Part shown: positions 6,025 through 14,866 of the stretch, piece after piece
Layout: every line of letters starts with the position of its first letter
How positions within the stretch are numbered: position 1 is the stretch's first letter
From: an uncultured Steroidobacteraceae bacterium
Lineage (GTDB): Bacteria > Pseudomonadota > Gammaproteobacteria > Steroidobacterales > Steroidobacteraceae
Direction of reading: 5' to 3'
Assembly (NCBI GenBank): GCA_955652795.1
Contig: CATPBQ010000056.1
Span: forward strand, 1-15,314
DNA length: 15,314 nt
Position numbers and translations under genes: made by a program
The notes under the pieces: generated by a model
The model's database searches: none
The model's input: only the letters and a program-made list of their open reading frames with translations
What the model was told of the DNA's origin: nothing

Positions 6025-6029
6025 TCCTT
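6025..6029 (-). promoter_or_regulatory. Ribosome binding site deciding the start of the 54-aa gene
   Basis: On the minus strand AAGGA sits six bases before the ATG at 6018. This is among the clearer Shine-Dalgarno matches in the window and is the reason for choosing the 54-aa form over the longer frame starting from a TTG at 6177. Confidence 0.6.
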
Positions 6030-6081
6030 TACGTGGGTTGAGCTCGCCCGGTGCACGGTACGGACTCGCGACCCAAGCGGG

Positions 6082-6097
6082 TGTGTGGACAGTCACA
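6082..6097. promoter_or_regulatory. CRP/Clp-like palindrome upstream of the 54-aa gene
   Basis: TGTGT-GGACAG-TCACA matches 9 of the 10 fixed bases of the CRP consensus TGTGA-N6-TCACA. It lies in the 155-bp gap between tldD and the 54-aa gene, centred at 6089.5. If it acted as a class II site, the start would fall near 6048 with a -10 at 6060-6055; that hexamer reads TACCGT on the minus strand, which is poor. A better -10-like CATAAT (6120-6115) lies upstream of the palindrome, in which case binding would block transcription. The match is direct; function is inferred. Confidence 0.4.
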
Positions 6098-6173
6098 GCT
6101 TCGCCAGGGATCCGATTATGTCGCGGTAAGTGCGTATAGGGTACGTGACTCCGCGCAGCGACAGTGCGCGCCT

Positions 6174-7628
6174 TCAAGCCGTGCCGCCGACCGTGAGTCC
6201 TTCGATCCTGAGCGTCGGCTGGCCGACGCCGACGGGCACGCTCTGCCCATCCTTGCCGCAGGTTCCAACACCGTCGTCGAGCTTCAGGTCGTTGCCGACC
6301 ATCGAGACGCGCGTCAGCACGTCAGGACCATTGCCGATCAGGGTCGCGCCCTTGAGGGGCGCGCCCACGCGGCCGTTCTCGATGGCATACGCCTCGCTCG
6401 CCGAGAACACGAACTTGCCGGAGGTGATATCCACCTGCCCGCCGCCGAAATTGACCGCGTAAATGCCTCGCTGCACCGAGCGGATGATTTCCTCCGGCGC
6501 ATGCGGACCGGGCCGCATGTAGGTGTTGGTCATGCGCGGCAGCGTCATGTGCGCGAACGACTCGCGCCGGCCGTTGCCGGTCGGTTGCGCGCCCATCAGC
6601 CGGGCGTTCAACCGGTCCTGCATGTAGCCGCGCAGCACGCCGTTCTCGATCAGGGTGGTGCACTGGGTCGGCGTGCCTTCGTCGTCGATGTTGAGTGAGC
6701 CGCGCCGCCGCGCCAGCGTGCCGTCATCGACCACCGTGCACTCCGGCGCCGCCACCCGCTCGCCGATGCGGCCGGCGAATGCGGAGGTGCCCTTGCGGTT
6801 GAAGTCCCCTTCGAGCCCATGCCCGATCGCCTCGTGCAGCAGGATCCCCGGCCAGCCCGGACCCAGCACCACCGTCATGGTGCCGGCGGGCGCCGGGCGC
6901 GCCTCGAGATTGACGAGCGCCTGGCGCGCGGCTTCGCGCGCCAGTGCCAGCGGCCGCTCGCCTGCGACGAGCTCGGCGAGCGAATAGCGGCCTCCTGCGC
7001 CGGCGTAGCCCTGTTCGCGCCGGCCGTCCTGTTCCACCAGCACCGAGACGTTGAAACGCACCAGCGGACGCACGTCGGCGGCCAGCTCCCCTTCGCTGGT
7101 GGCGATGAGCACTACTTCGTGCACGGCCACCACGCTCGCGGTGACGTGCACGACGCGCGGATCGATGCGCCGCGCCTCGCGATCGACGCGTTCGAGCCAG
7201 GCGATCTTGTCCGGGGTGGCGAGCGCGGCCGCGGGGTCCTCCGGCAGATACAGCCGATGCCCGGTCTGCGCCCGCCAGGCGCTGACGCGCCGCTCGCCGC
7301 CATGCTCCGCGATGGCGCGCGCGGCCCGCGAGGCCTCCTCGAGCGCCGGCAGCACGATCTCGTCCGAGTAGGCGAAACCGGTCTTCTCACCGGCGAGCGC
7401 GCGCACGCCAACCCCCTGCTCGATGCTGGCGCTGCCGTCCTTGACCATGCCGTCCTCGAGCGACCAGGACTCCTGGTGCGAGAGCTGGAAGTAAAGGTCG
7501 GCGAAATCCACCGAGTGCGAGAGCACTTCGCCGAACACCCGGTCGAGGCGCCCATCATCGAGGCCGCTCGGCCGCAGGATCAGGTCGCGGGCCAGCTTTA
7601 GCGGGTCGGCAACCGGGGAATCACTCAT
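6174..7628 (-). CDS. tldD: TldD, catalytic subunit of the TldD/TldE zinc metalloprotease
   Basis: TldD carries the active site of the TldD/TldE protease, which cleaves extended peptides inside the heterodimer cavity. The product (484 aa from this start; E. coli 481) has the zinc motif HEAIGH at residues 265-270 within LLHEAIGHGLEGD. It also has ESWSLEDGMVKDGSASIEQGVGVRALAGEKTGFAYSD-type N-terminal features, and the usual C-terminal GKDGQSVPVGVGQPTLRIEGLTVGG. I chose the ATG at 7628, which has GAGG five bases upstream. A GTG at 7643 would add five residues and overlap the upstream nitrilase stop as GTGA, so it is a real alternative. It is the last gene of the long minus-strand run. Its partner subunit gene pmbA is on the same strand further left, at 653-1999. 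Confidence 0.96.
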   Translation of the reverse strand: MSDSPVADPLKLARDLILRPSGLDDGRLDRVFGEVLSHSVDFADLYFQLSHQESWSLEDGMVKDGSASIEQGVGVRALAGEKTGFAYSDEIVLPALEEASRAARAIAEHGGERRVSAWRAQTGHRLYLPEDPAAALATPDKIAWLERVDREARRIDPRVVHVTASVVAVHEVVLIATSEGELAADVRPLVRFNVSVLVEQDGRREQGYAGAGGRYSLAELVAGERPLALAREAARQALVNLEARPAPAGTMTVVLGPGWPGILLHEAIGHGLEGDFNRKGTSAFAGRIGERVAAPECTVVDDGTLARRRGSLNIDDEGTPTQCTTLIENGVLRGYMQDRLNARLMGAQPTGNGRRESFAHMTLPRMTNTYMRPGPHAPEEIIRSVQRGIYAVNFGGGQVDITSGKFVFSASEAYAIENGRVGAPLKGATLIGNGPDVLTRVSMVGNDLKLDDGVGTCGKDGQSVPVGVGQPTLRIEGLTVGGTA

Positions 7629-7639
7629 GAACGCCTCGC

Positions 7640-8467
7640 TCACGGACGCGTATTTCCGTCCGCCAGGGCGCGGTGCAGCAGCGCCGGAAAGCTCTCGCGC
7701 ACGCCCATCTGAAGCGCCAGATCCACCTCCGCCACGGCGCAGCCGCGGCCGCGCGGCACGCGCTGCAGGACTCGTCCCCAGTAATCCACGATCATGCTGT
7801 CGCCGTAAGTCTCACGTCCACTCGGATGGAAGCCGGACTGCGCCGGCGCCACAACATAACAGAGATTCTCGATTGCCCGGGCACGCAGCAGGGTCTCCCA
7901 GTGCGCCCGCCCGGTGGGGCTGGTGAACGCCGAGGGCACCGCCAGCAGTTGCGCGCCGGCCGCGCTCAGGTGCCGGTAAAGCTCCGGAAACCTCACGTCG
8001 TAGCACACCGACAGCCCCAGCCGGCCTACCGGCGTGTCGATTACCGCAGGACTCGAGCCGGGAGCGACGTGCGCCGACTCCCGGTAGCTCTCGGCACGCC
8101 CGGGAATGTCGACATCGAACAGGTGAATCTTGTCGTAGCGGGCGACGCGCCGCCCGTCGGTGTCGTACACCAGCGAAGCGGCCGCGACGCGTCCGTCGGC
8201 GCCGGCGCGCAGCGGCACCGTGCCGCCCACAATCCACAGGTGCAGGCGCCGCGCGCTCGCCGCCAGGAAATCCTGCGCCGGGCCGCTGCCGTCCGCTTCC
8301 GCCACGCTGCGCTTGTCGGCGTCCTTCAATCCCATGAAGTAGAAATTCTCCGGCAGCACCTCGAGTCGTGCGCCGCGACCCACCGCGTCCTCCAGCAGCG
8401 CGCGCGCCTGCTCGAGGTTCGCCGTCACGTCGGGTCCGGACGTCATCTGTATTGCGGCTACCTTCAT
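7640..8467 (-). CDS. Nitrilase-superfamily amidase, Nit1/NitAb-like (deaminated glutathione amidase)
   Basis: The 275-aa product is a single carbon-nitrogen hydrolase domain with the full Glu-Lys-Cys triad: Glu40 in VLPENF, Lys113 in YDKIHLFD, and Cys155 in SVCYDVRFPE. The pattern YDKIHLFDVD and the RFPELYR following the Cys point to the Nit1 branch, which hydrolyses deaminated glutathione formed by side reactions of transaminases. Substrate assignment rests on family resemblance only; other omega-amidase-like activities are possible. The ATG is 8 bp after the yhdP stop and has GAGGTG (8477-8472) as ribosome site, partly inside the yhdP stop codon region. A nitrilase gene between yhdP and tldD is also the order I recall from Pseudomonas. 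Confidence 0.93.
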   Translation of the reverse strand: MKVAAIQMTSGPDVTANLEQARALLEDAVGRGARLEVLPENFYFMGLKDADKRSVAEADGSGPAQDFLAASARRLHLWIVGGTVPLRAGADGRVAAASLVYDTDGRRVARYDKIHLFDVDIPGRAESYRESAHVAPGSSPAVIDTPVGRLGLSVCYDVRFPELYRHLSAAGAQLLAVPSAFTSPTGRAHWETLLRARAIENLCYVVAPAQSGFHPSGRETYGDSMIVDYWGRVLQRVPRGRGCAVAEVDLALQMGVRESFPALLHRALADGNTRP

Positions 8468-8475
8468 CCGTCACC

Positions 8476-11400
8476 TCATTCCGCAGGCGTCACGATCGGG
8501 TCATCCCAGCTGCCCCGCAAACGCAGCGCGGCACGCGAGCGATCCGCGGCCGATCCGGTAAACAACTCCCGCAGCGACAGCCACACCGCCGCAACCCTGG
8601 GCGTCGGTCCGAGCCGGCGCACGGCAGCCGGCAGCCGCTCCTCGCCACGCAGGATCCACGCCTGCTCATCGTAGTCATGCGCGAGCAGACCGGTCCGGCC
8701 GCGCACCAGGATCTCCGCGTCACCGTCGAAGTGCAGGTCAGAGGTCATCGCCTGCCCGTCGTGCAGCACGAAGTCCGCGGTCAGGCGTGAGAAGTTCAGC
8801 CCCGGACTCATGCCCGCGGTCAGCGCCGGCACGGCCAGGAGCGCGAAAGCGATGCCCGCGGAGTCCGCTCCCGCGGCGCGCGTGACACCCTGCTCGAGCT
8901 GCATATGGAGGCGTCCGTCGAGCGTTGCAAGGGAGGCGGGTGCCTGCTGCGGCCATTGCAACTCACCCTCGAGCCGCGCGTGGCTCGCGCCGAGGTCCGG
9001 CCGGAAGCCGAAGGCGGACAGCGTGGCCGCGGCGTTGCGGCTGTCGAGGCTGAATTGCAGGCGGCACGCGCCATCCCGGCATTGCAGCGTGCCGCGCGTG
9101 TCCTCGTTGTCACCGGCCAGATGCAACTCGCTGACCTCGAGCGCGTCCACCCCCGCGAGCGTCGCGCCGAACCTGCCGAGGGAATGGCCCTGCCACTGCA
9201 GATCATCGATGGAGAGTTGCGCAACGGCTCCGAGTGCGTCGAGCACTCCGGCCCCGAGTGCGGCGTCGCTGAGTTGCGCCACGTTGAGCCTGGCGAAGTG
9301 CACCACCGCCGGGTGTGCGCCGCTCACCACCGCCGGCCAGCGCGCCGTGCCGGAGAGGTCCGCGGACTGCAGCTGCAGCTGTCCGCCCGCGCGGCTCGCA
9401 TCCAACGCCACGCTCACCTCCGGGTAGCTGCGCTCGCCGGCGACCAGCTGGGAGGTCGTCAGCCGCGCGCGCAGCGCAGGCAGCGCCGCATCCCGGCCGA
9501 CCTGCCGCCACAGGGCGAGATACGCCGGCAGGTCGAGGCGGCTGACGCGTCCTTCCAACCACAACACCGGTTCCGCGGGCAGCGCCGGTGTCGTGGACGC
9601 CAGACGTACCGCGCCGCGCTCGATGCGCCACAGCTCACCGCTGCGATTGAGCGCCGCCCACGCGCGCAGCCGCTCGCCCAGGCTCAAGCGCAATTGCCCG
9701 GCGTCGGCACTTGCCTGTACCTCGACATGCAGCGGCAGCGCCGCGCCGGAAGCCTTGGCAAAGGGCTCGGGCAGGCGGCTGCTGACGCCGATCAGGTTCG
9801 AATCGGCGCGCACGCGCCAGCGCGAACTCGCCGCATCCGCTCCCGGCAGGAATGTAAGGAGCGCGCTCCATTCGGCATTGCCCGCAAGCTGGCCAGCGTC
9901 GCTCGCTCCCGCCGCCCGCACCGCCTGCCGCACGTCCACGAGCCCGCGCCCGGAAATCGCGAGTGCGGTGACGCCGGGCTCGCGCCGCTCCCAGACGCCG
10001 AGGGTGACCGGGCCGCCCAGCCACTGCCCGGTCAGCGTCGAAGGCAGCAGGTGGCCCGCCGCAAAGCCGAGCGTGCCGCGCAGCGCGTCGATCGGCGGCA
10101 GGCCGGCCACGGGACGCAGCTGCACGCCATCGAGCACCGCCGTGACGCGCGTGCGTACGCGGGGCTGGCGCGCCGCGGTGGCGCGCGCCGCCGCGGGCAC
10201 CAGCACGTCGACATCGAGCAGCGTATCACCGCGCAGATCGACATCCTGCACGCCGGGGACATAGGCGCTGAGCTGCGGGTGTTCACGCAGCCATGCCAGC
10301 GCTTGCTGCGCGCTGCCGGTGACACGTCCGGAGAGGTGCATGGCGCGATCCCCGCGCGCATCCCACTCGGCACTCGCCCCGGCGAGTTCAAATGTCCCGA
10401 CCTGCCCGCTGTCGATCGCCGCATGAATGCGCGGGCCGTGCCACTCGATGCGCGCATCGAGATGGTGCGTGTCGGGCCAGGGATCCAATCCTGCCAGGGT
10501 CGCGTCGCGCAGCTCCACAGTGCCCCGGAACTGCGTCCCGGTACGGCTCCAGGGCGGCTGTGCGGCGTCGAGCGGACCGTACCACTCGAGATCCGCGCTC
10601 GCGATGCGTCCGGCAGTCAGCTGTGCGGCGGCGGCGTCGAACGCGGACAGCGCGCGGGGACCTAACAGCCCGGCGAGCAACGCCACGTCGGCGTCCTTGA
10701 GAGCGAGGTGCGCATTGATGTGCGGCTGCCGGCCGGCGCCGTCGGCGCCGATCGCGCCACTGGCCGCAAAACTCAGCTCCGCGCCCCGAACCTCGAGGTC
10801 ATCGGTGCTGACTTGCCAGCCGCCGCCGTCCGCGTCGATGGCGAGGCGCGTGGCGATCGCGAGATTGTCGAGCGCGACCGGCTGCTCGCGCGCCAGGCTG
10901 AGCTGCGCCGCGTGCGCCTGCAGGTCGGCCACCAGGCGCTCGTCGGCTCCCGAGAGGTACCCGGTCAGTCCGGTGAGCACCATGTCGCGCGAGGGCGTTG
11001 CGACCGTGACGTCTTCGAGTTGCGCGGAAGTTCGCAGACCGATGCCCCCGGGGCGGCGCGCATTCCAGTCAAACGCCAGCTCGCGCACCGTCCCGCCGAG
11101 GGCCACCTGCGCGAGCGGCAGCTGCGGGGCATACCAGCGCGCGATGGCGGCGACGACGGGGAGCGGCGCGGATTCCACGCTGCCGCGCGCCCAGGCGGCG
11201 TCGGCGGCGGCATCGACGCTGAGAGTCACCGGAGCCGACGCGGGCTCACCGAGCTCGAGCGCGTGCACCTCGAGGCGCCAGCGCGCGCCGAGCCGCGCGA
11301 GGCGCCACGAACCGCTCAGCCGGTCAACGATGAGAGCCGCAGCAGTAGCGACGGGCGCTCTCCACTCGAGCGCCTGCGCCAGCACCTTGCCGTCGGCGCT

Positions 11401-12285
11401 GAGGAGGCGTCCCTGCGCGAACTCGGTGTGCAGCTCGAGATTGCCCCGGCCCGCTTGCGGCAGGTAGCGCTCCAGCGGCGGATATTCGATGACCTGCCTC
11501 CAGCCGGCGAATTCGAGCATGCGCCCTTCGAAACTGAGGGTTCCGCTCGAGCCAGCCGCCCGTGCGGGATCGCCCGTCACGGCCAAGGCCAGGTGAGCGC
11601 TGGCACCCAGGCTTGCGGGCAGCAGCACCAGCGCGTCCGCACTCCACGCCGAAGCCAGGCGCCGCAGCTGTGCGTGCCTGACACTCAGTGTGAGGGGCAG
11701 CGCGGCCCCCGCCAGGGGCCAGCGCAGCGTTCCGCCCTGGATGTCGATCCGTCCGTCCCGCCAGCGCGACAACAGCCGCGCGCCGGCGCTCAGCAGCGGC
11801 TCGCGCCCGGCGCCGGTGGCAGGCGCGCCGGCCAGACCCACGCCGGCTCCGAGATCGATGTCGGGATTCACCAGCGTGATACGCCCGGCCTCCAGCTGCC
11901 CGCTGCGCACCATGCGCCAGGCATCCAGCCCCACGATCAGCTGTGGCGCGCGCAGCAGCGCGCCGCGGCCTGCGGGCTCACCGAGCACAACACTGTGAAA
12001 CACAACCTCGGGACCGTACCAGCCCCAGCGCACGCTAAGCTCGCTGAAGCTCACGTTGAGTCCGGTCTGCTGGCGGATCAACTCCTCGAGCGCGGCGCGG
12101 TGTTGCGGCACGCGCGCCGCGGCCAGCTCGCAGGCAATCAACACCACCGCGGCCAGGATGGTGGCGCCGCCCAGCACCCAGGCCGCCCACCGCACCCCGG
12201 TGCGCGCCCGTAACGCACCGCCGCCTCCGGCGGCAAGGGCAACCGGCCCGGCAGCAGGCTCTGCTGGCGTCACACGCACACTCAT
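8476..12285 (-). CDS. yhdP: YhdP, AsmA-like intermembrane phospholipid transport protein
   Basis: YhdP is a very long envelope protein anchored in the inner membrane, thought to form a hydrophobic groove bridging the periplasm and carrying phospholipids to the outer membrane, redundantly with TamB and YdbH. The 1269-aa product matches the E. coli length (1266). It has a short cytoplasmic N-terminus, one membrane helix at about residues 33-53, then the typical start of the periplasmic part (RQQTGLNVSFSELSVRWGWYGPEV). A long beta-rich repetitive body follows, and the conserved AsmA-like C-terminal region is present (SPGLNFSRLTADFVLHDG, then GRTGLLAHDYDEQ and RLRGSWDDPIV). The ATG lies 3 bp after the rng stop, with AAGG very close to it. 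The gene fills a quarter of the window; long antisense frames over it are codon-bias shadows. Confidence 0.96.
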   Translation of the reverse strand: MSVRVTPAEPAAGPVALAAGGGGALRARTGVRWAAWVLGGATILAAVVLIACELAAARVPQHRAALEELIRQQTGLNVSFSELSVRWGWYGPEVVFHSVVLGEPAGRGALLRAPQLIVGLDAWRMVRSGQLEAGRITLVNPDIDLGAGVGLAGAPATGAGREPLLSAGARLLSRWRDGRIDIQGGTLRWPLAGAALPLTLSVRHAQLRRLASAWSADALVLLPASLGASAHLALAVTGDPARAAGSSGTLSFEGRMLEFAGWRQVIEYPPLERYLPQAGRGNLELHTEFAQGRLLSADGKVLAQALEWRAPVATAAALIVDRLSGSWRLARLGARWRLEVHALELGEPASAPVTLSVDAAADAAWARGSVESAPLPVVAAIARWYAPQLPLAQVALGGTVRELAFDWNARRPGGIGLRTSAQLEDVTVATPSRDMVLTGLTGYLSGADERLVADLQAHAAQLSLAREQPVALDNLAIATRLAIDADGGGWQVSTDDLEVRGAELSFAASGAIGADGAGRQPHINAHLALKDADVALLAGLLGPRALSAFDAAAAQLTAGRIASADLEWYGPLDAAQPPWSRTGTQFRGTVELRDATLAGLDPWPDTHHLDARIEWHGPRIHAAIDSGQVGTFELAGASAEWDARGDRAMHLSGRVTGSAQQALAWLREHPQLSAYVPGVQDVDLRGDTLLDVDVLVPAAARATAARQPRVRTRVTAVLDGVQLRPVAGLPPIDALRGTLGFAAGHLLPSTLTGQWLGGPVTLGVWERREPGVTALAISGRGLVDVRQAVRAAGASDAGQLAGNAEWSALLTFLPGADAASSRWRVRADSNLIGVSSRLPEPFAKASGAALPLHVEVQASADAGQLRLSLGERLRAWAALNRSGELWRIERGAVRLASTTPALPAEPVLWLEGRVSRLDLPAYLALWRQVGRDAALPALRARLTTSQLVAGERSYPEVSVALDASRAGGQLQLQSADLSGTARWPAVVSGAHPAVVHFARLNVAQLSDAALGAGVLDALGAVAQLSIDDLQWQGHSLGRFGATLAGVDALEVSELHLAGDNEDTRGTLQCRDGACRLQFSLDSRNAAATLSAFGFRPDLGASHARLEGELQWPQQAPASLATLDGRLHMQLEQGVTRAAGADSAGIAFALLAVPALTAGMSPGLNFSRLTADFVLHDGQAMTSDLHFDGDAEILVRGRTGLLAHDYDEQAWILRGEERLPAAVRRLGPTPRVAAVWLSLRELFTGSAADRSRAALRLRGSWDDPIVTPAE

Positions 12286-12288
12286 GCC

Positions 12289-13773
12289 TTAAACGAGTAC
12301 GACGTCGTAGTGATCAACGCCGTAGAGGGCCTCGACCTGCAGGCGGATCGGACGACCGACCTGCGCTTCGAGCTCGCCGAGGGTGGCGGACTCCTCATCC
12401 AGGAGGCGATCCACGACGTCCTGGTGAGCGAGTATCAGCAGCTCACGACTGGCAAACTGTCGGCTCTGTCGCACAATTTCCCGAAAAATCTCGTTGCACA
12501 CCGATTCGGGCGTCCGGATGAAGCCGCGCCCTGCGCAGCTTGGACACGGCTGACACAGCAGATGTTCCAGGCTCTCGCGGGTGCGCTTACGGGTCATTTC
12601 CACGAGCCCGAGGGGCGAGAGGCTCACGATGTGGGTCTGGGCGCGATCGCCGGCCAGCGCGCGCTCGAGGGCGCTCAGCACCGCGCGCCGGTGCGGCTCA
12701 TCGCGCATGTCGATGAAGTCGATGATGATGATGCCGCCGAGATTGCGCAGCCGCAGTTGGCGCGCGATGCTCACCGCCGCCTCGAGGTTGGTGCGGAAGA
12801 TGGTTTCCTCGAGGTTGCGATGACCCACATAGGCGCCGGTGTTCACGTCGATGGTGGTCATCGCCTCGGTCTGGTCGATCACCAGGTGACCGCCGGACTT
12901 CAGCGGCACCTTGCGCTCGAGCGCCTTGGCGATCTCCTCCTCGACGCCGTTCAGGTCGAGTATCGGCCGCGCGCCGCTGTACAGTTCGATGACCGGCGCC
13001 GCCCCGGACATGAAGGCGGCGGCGAACTGCTGCATGCGCTCATGCTCGCGGGGCGAATCGACCAGCACGCGGCTCACGCCGCGGGCGAGCTCATCGCGCA
13101 GCACCCGCAGCCACAGCGGCAGGTCCTCGTGCACCACCGTGCCCGGCGCCGCCTCGCCGGCACGCGCGCGCACGTGATCCCAGAGCTTGGCGAGATAGGC
13201 CATGTCCTCGCGCAGGCTCTCGGGGGAGGCCCCCTGCGCTGCCGTGCGCACGATGTAGCCGCCGCTCGCGCCCGGGCTCAGGAGCTGCGCCAGCACCGTC
13301 TTCAGTCGCGTGCGTTCGGCCTCGTCCTCGATGCGCGCCGACACCCCTACGCCCAGGCCGCGCGGCATGTACACCAGGTAGCGCGACGGCAGGGCAATGA
13401 AGGTGGTGAGCCGCGCCCCCTTGGTGCCGAGGGGATCCTTGATCACCTGCACCAGGATGTCGTCGCCGCAGTTCACCAGCCGCCGGATATCCTCGACCGG
13501 GGGTTGGCTCGCCAACGGCGCACTCACCACGGTGTCGTCGGAAACGGCGCCGGCGATGTCGGCAGCGTGCAGGAACGCGGTGCGCTCAAGGCCGATTTCC
13601 ACGAACGCCGCCTGCATGCCGGGCAACACGCGTGATACACGCCCCTTGTACAGGTTGCTCACCAGGCCGCGGCGGCTGGTGCGCTCGATGTGGATCTCCT
13701 GCACCACGCCGTTCTCGAGGATGGCGGCGCGGGTCTCGCTCGGCGCGATGTTGACCAGGATCTCGATGCTCAC
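12289..13773 (-). CDS. rng: Ribonuclease G
   Basis: RNase G is an endoribonuclease of the RNase E/G family that cuts single-stranded AU-rich RNA; it finishes 16S rRNA 5' ends and decays selected mRNAs. The 494-aa product (E. coli 489) begins with the family N-terminus (ILVNIAPSETRAAILENG), continues with the S1 region (LYKGRVSRVLPGMQAAFVEI, residues 41-60), and has the DNase I-like catalytic core with the two metal-binding Asp residues at 309 (TTIDVNTG) and 352 (IIIIDFIDM). The zinc-link cysteines CPSC are at 410-413. It lacks the long C-terminal scaffold of RNase E, so it is RNase G. The GTG start has GGGAG (13785-13781) seven bases upstream and overlaps the maf stop as GTGA, which suggests coupling. 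Confidence 0.97.
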   Translation of the reverse strand: MSIEILVNIAPSETRAAILENGVVQEIHIERTSRRGLVSNLYKGRVSRVLPGMQAAFVEIGLERTAFLHAADIAGAVSDDTVVSAPLASQPPVEDIRRLVNCGDDILVQVIKDPLGTKGARLTTFIALPSRYLVYMPRGLGVGVSARIEDEAERTRLKTVLAQLLSPGASGGYIVRTAAQGASPESLREDMAYLAKLWDHVRARAGEAAPGTVVHEDLPLWLRVLRDELARGVSRVLVDSPREHERMQQFAAAFMSGAAPVIELYSGARPILDLNGVEEEIAKALERKVPLKSGGHLVIDQTEAMTTIDVNTGAYVGHRNLEETIFRTNLEAAVSIARQLRLRNLGGIIIIDFIDMRDEPHRRAVLSALERALAGDRAQTHIVSLSPLGLVEMTRKRTRESLEHLLCQPCPSCAGRGFIRTPESVCNEIFREIVRQSRQFASRELLILAHQDVVDRLLDEESATLGELEAQVGRPIRLQVEALYGVDHYDVVLV

Positions 13774-14387
13774 CGCAACGCTCCCGCGCGCGCGCCGTCC
13801 CGCCAGTACGGCACGCCCGCGGCACGCAGCAGCTCCGCCGTCTCGAACAGCGGCAGACCCATCACTCCCGAGTAACTGCCGCTCAGGTGCTCGATGAACA
13901 CTGCGGCGCGCCCCTGGACCGCGTACCCGCCGGCCTTGTCACGCGGCTCGCCCGTGCTCCAATAAGCGGCGCATTCCGCGCGGCTAAGGGTTCGAAAGCG
14001 CACCTCGCTCGCACTCAGGCGGAAGCTCACCGCGCCGTGAGCGGCCAGCGCCACGGCGGTGAGCACCTGGTGGGTGCGCCCCGAGAGGCGCTCGAGCATG
14101 GCAAGACACTCGCCCTCATCGGCGGGCTTGCCGCACACGATCTCATCGACCACCACGGTGGTGTCGGCGGCGAGCACCGGCAGCGCCATGCCGCGCTCAC
14201 GCACGGCGAGCGCCTTGGCGCGGGCCATGCGCACCACGTAGTCCGCCGCGCGCTCCCCGCACAGCAGCGCTTCGTCGATGTCCGCCGCGCTCACCACGTG
14301 CGGCACGCCGATCTGCGCCAGCAGCTCGCGGCGCCGGGCTGAGACCGAGGCGAGACACAGCAGCGGTGCAGGGTCCTGCGCTTTCAT
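13770..14387 (-). CDS. maf: Maf-family nucleoside triphosphate pyrophosphatase (YhdE type, dTTP/UTP)
   Basis: Maf proteins hydrolyse non-canonical and some normal NTPs to monophosphate and pyrophosphate. The YhdE subgroup prefers dTTP, UTP and their modified forms. The 205-aa product has the N-terminal SVSARRRELL motif (residues 14-23), the catalytic Asp75 in AADTTVVVD, GKP at 86-88, LSGRTHQVLTAV, and the conserved C-terminal block with Lys151 in DKAGGYAVQG followed by GSYSGVMGLP. The motif set and the position next to rng support the YhdE (Maf) rather than the YceF subgroup. Its ATG overlaps the rlmH stop by one base (TGATG), and no ribosome site of its own is visible. Confidence 0.95.
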   Translation of the reverse strand: MKAQDPAPLLCLASVSARRRELLAQIGVPHVVSAADIDEALLCGERAADYVVRMARAKALAVRERGMALPVLAADTTVVVDEIVCGKPADEGECLAMLERLSGRTHQVLTAVALAAHGAVSFRLSASEVRFRTLSRAECAAYWSTGEPRDKAGGYAVQGRAAVFIEHLSGSYSGVMGLPLFETAELLRAAGVPYWRDGARAGALR

Positions 14388-14857
14388 CAGTCGCGGTGAT
14401 ACGGGTGATGGTTCAGTATGCTGTGCGCGCGGTACAGCTGCTCGGCGAGCAGTACGCGCACCAGCGCGTGCGGCAGCGTCAGCCGTGACAGCGACAGGGT
14501 GAAGTTGCCGCGCGCGAGCACGTCCGCGGCGAGCCCGTCGGGGCCGCCGATCAGAAACGCCAGATCCTCGCCCTGCTGCATGCGCTCCTGCAGCCAGGCC
14601 GCGAGCTCACGCGTGGAGAGCTGCGTACCGCGCTCATCGAGGATGGCCACATGATCGCCGGGGCGCACGGCGCCGAGCAGGCGCTGGCCCTCGGCCGCGA
14701 GGGCCTTGGGCGCCTTGCCGCCCGCACTGCGCGCGCCGGGCTCGATTTCAACCAGCGATATGGCGAGGCGGGATGCGAGCCGGGCCAGGTAGTCTTCGCA
14801 GGCGCTGCGCACCCAGGCAGGCAGGCGCGTGCCCACGGCGATCACGCGCACGCGCAT
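14387..14857 (-). CDS. rlmH: RlmH, 23S rRNA pseudouridine-1915 N3-methyltransferase
   Basis: RlmH is a SPOUT-class methyltransferase that adds a methyl group to N3 of pseudouridine 1915 in helix 69 of 23S rRNA, acting on assembled 70S ribosomes. The 156-aa product (E. coli 155) has FLIGGPDG (residues 101-108) of the knotted S-adenosylmethionine site, SLSRLTLPHALVRVLLAEQLYRA-type helix residues and the diagnostic C-terminus ending NHHPYHRD. The ATG lies 9 bp after the rsfS stop without a clear Shine-Dalgarno sequence. The rsfS-rlmH pair is one of the most conserved neighbourhoods in bacteria. Confidence 0.97.
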   Translation of the reverse strand: MRVRVIAVGTRLPAWVRSACEDYLARLASRLAISLVEIEPGARSAGGKAPKALAAEGQRLLGAVRPGDHVAILDERGTQLSTRELAAWLQERMQQGEDLAFLIGGPDGLAADVLARGNFTLSLSRLTLPHALVRVLLAEQLYRAHSILNHHPYHRD

Positions 14858-14866
14858 CGGTTTGGG

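Noticed and set aside
6152..6170. CGCGCA / TGCGCG hairpin after tldD as an intrinsic terminator
   Set aside because: Stem of only 6 bp and no T-run after it on the minus strand.
6019..6177. 107-aa version of the 54-aa gene starting at TTG 6177
   Set aside because: It would overlap the tldD stop, adds low-complexity residues, and passes through the CRP-like site. The ATG at 6018 has a proper ribosome site.
5540..7628. RiPP or microcin-like cluster using TldD, the 54-aa peptide and the small membrane protein
   Set aside because: No cyclodehydratase, YcaO, radical SAM or transporter gene is present, the 54-aa protein has no Cys/Ser/Thr-rich core, and TldD here sits at the end of a housekeeping operon.
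8905..12213. Two long plus-strand open frames (586 and 501 codons) opposite yhdP
   Set aside because: Their products are Arg/Ala/Gln-rich with no recognisable domain, and they mirror the codon bias of a long GC-rich gene on the other strand, as do similar frames opposite rng, tldD and pmbA.
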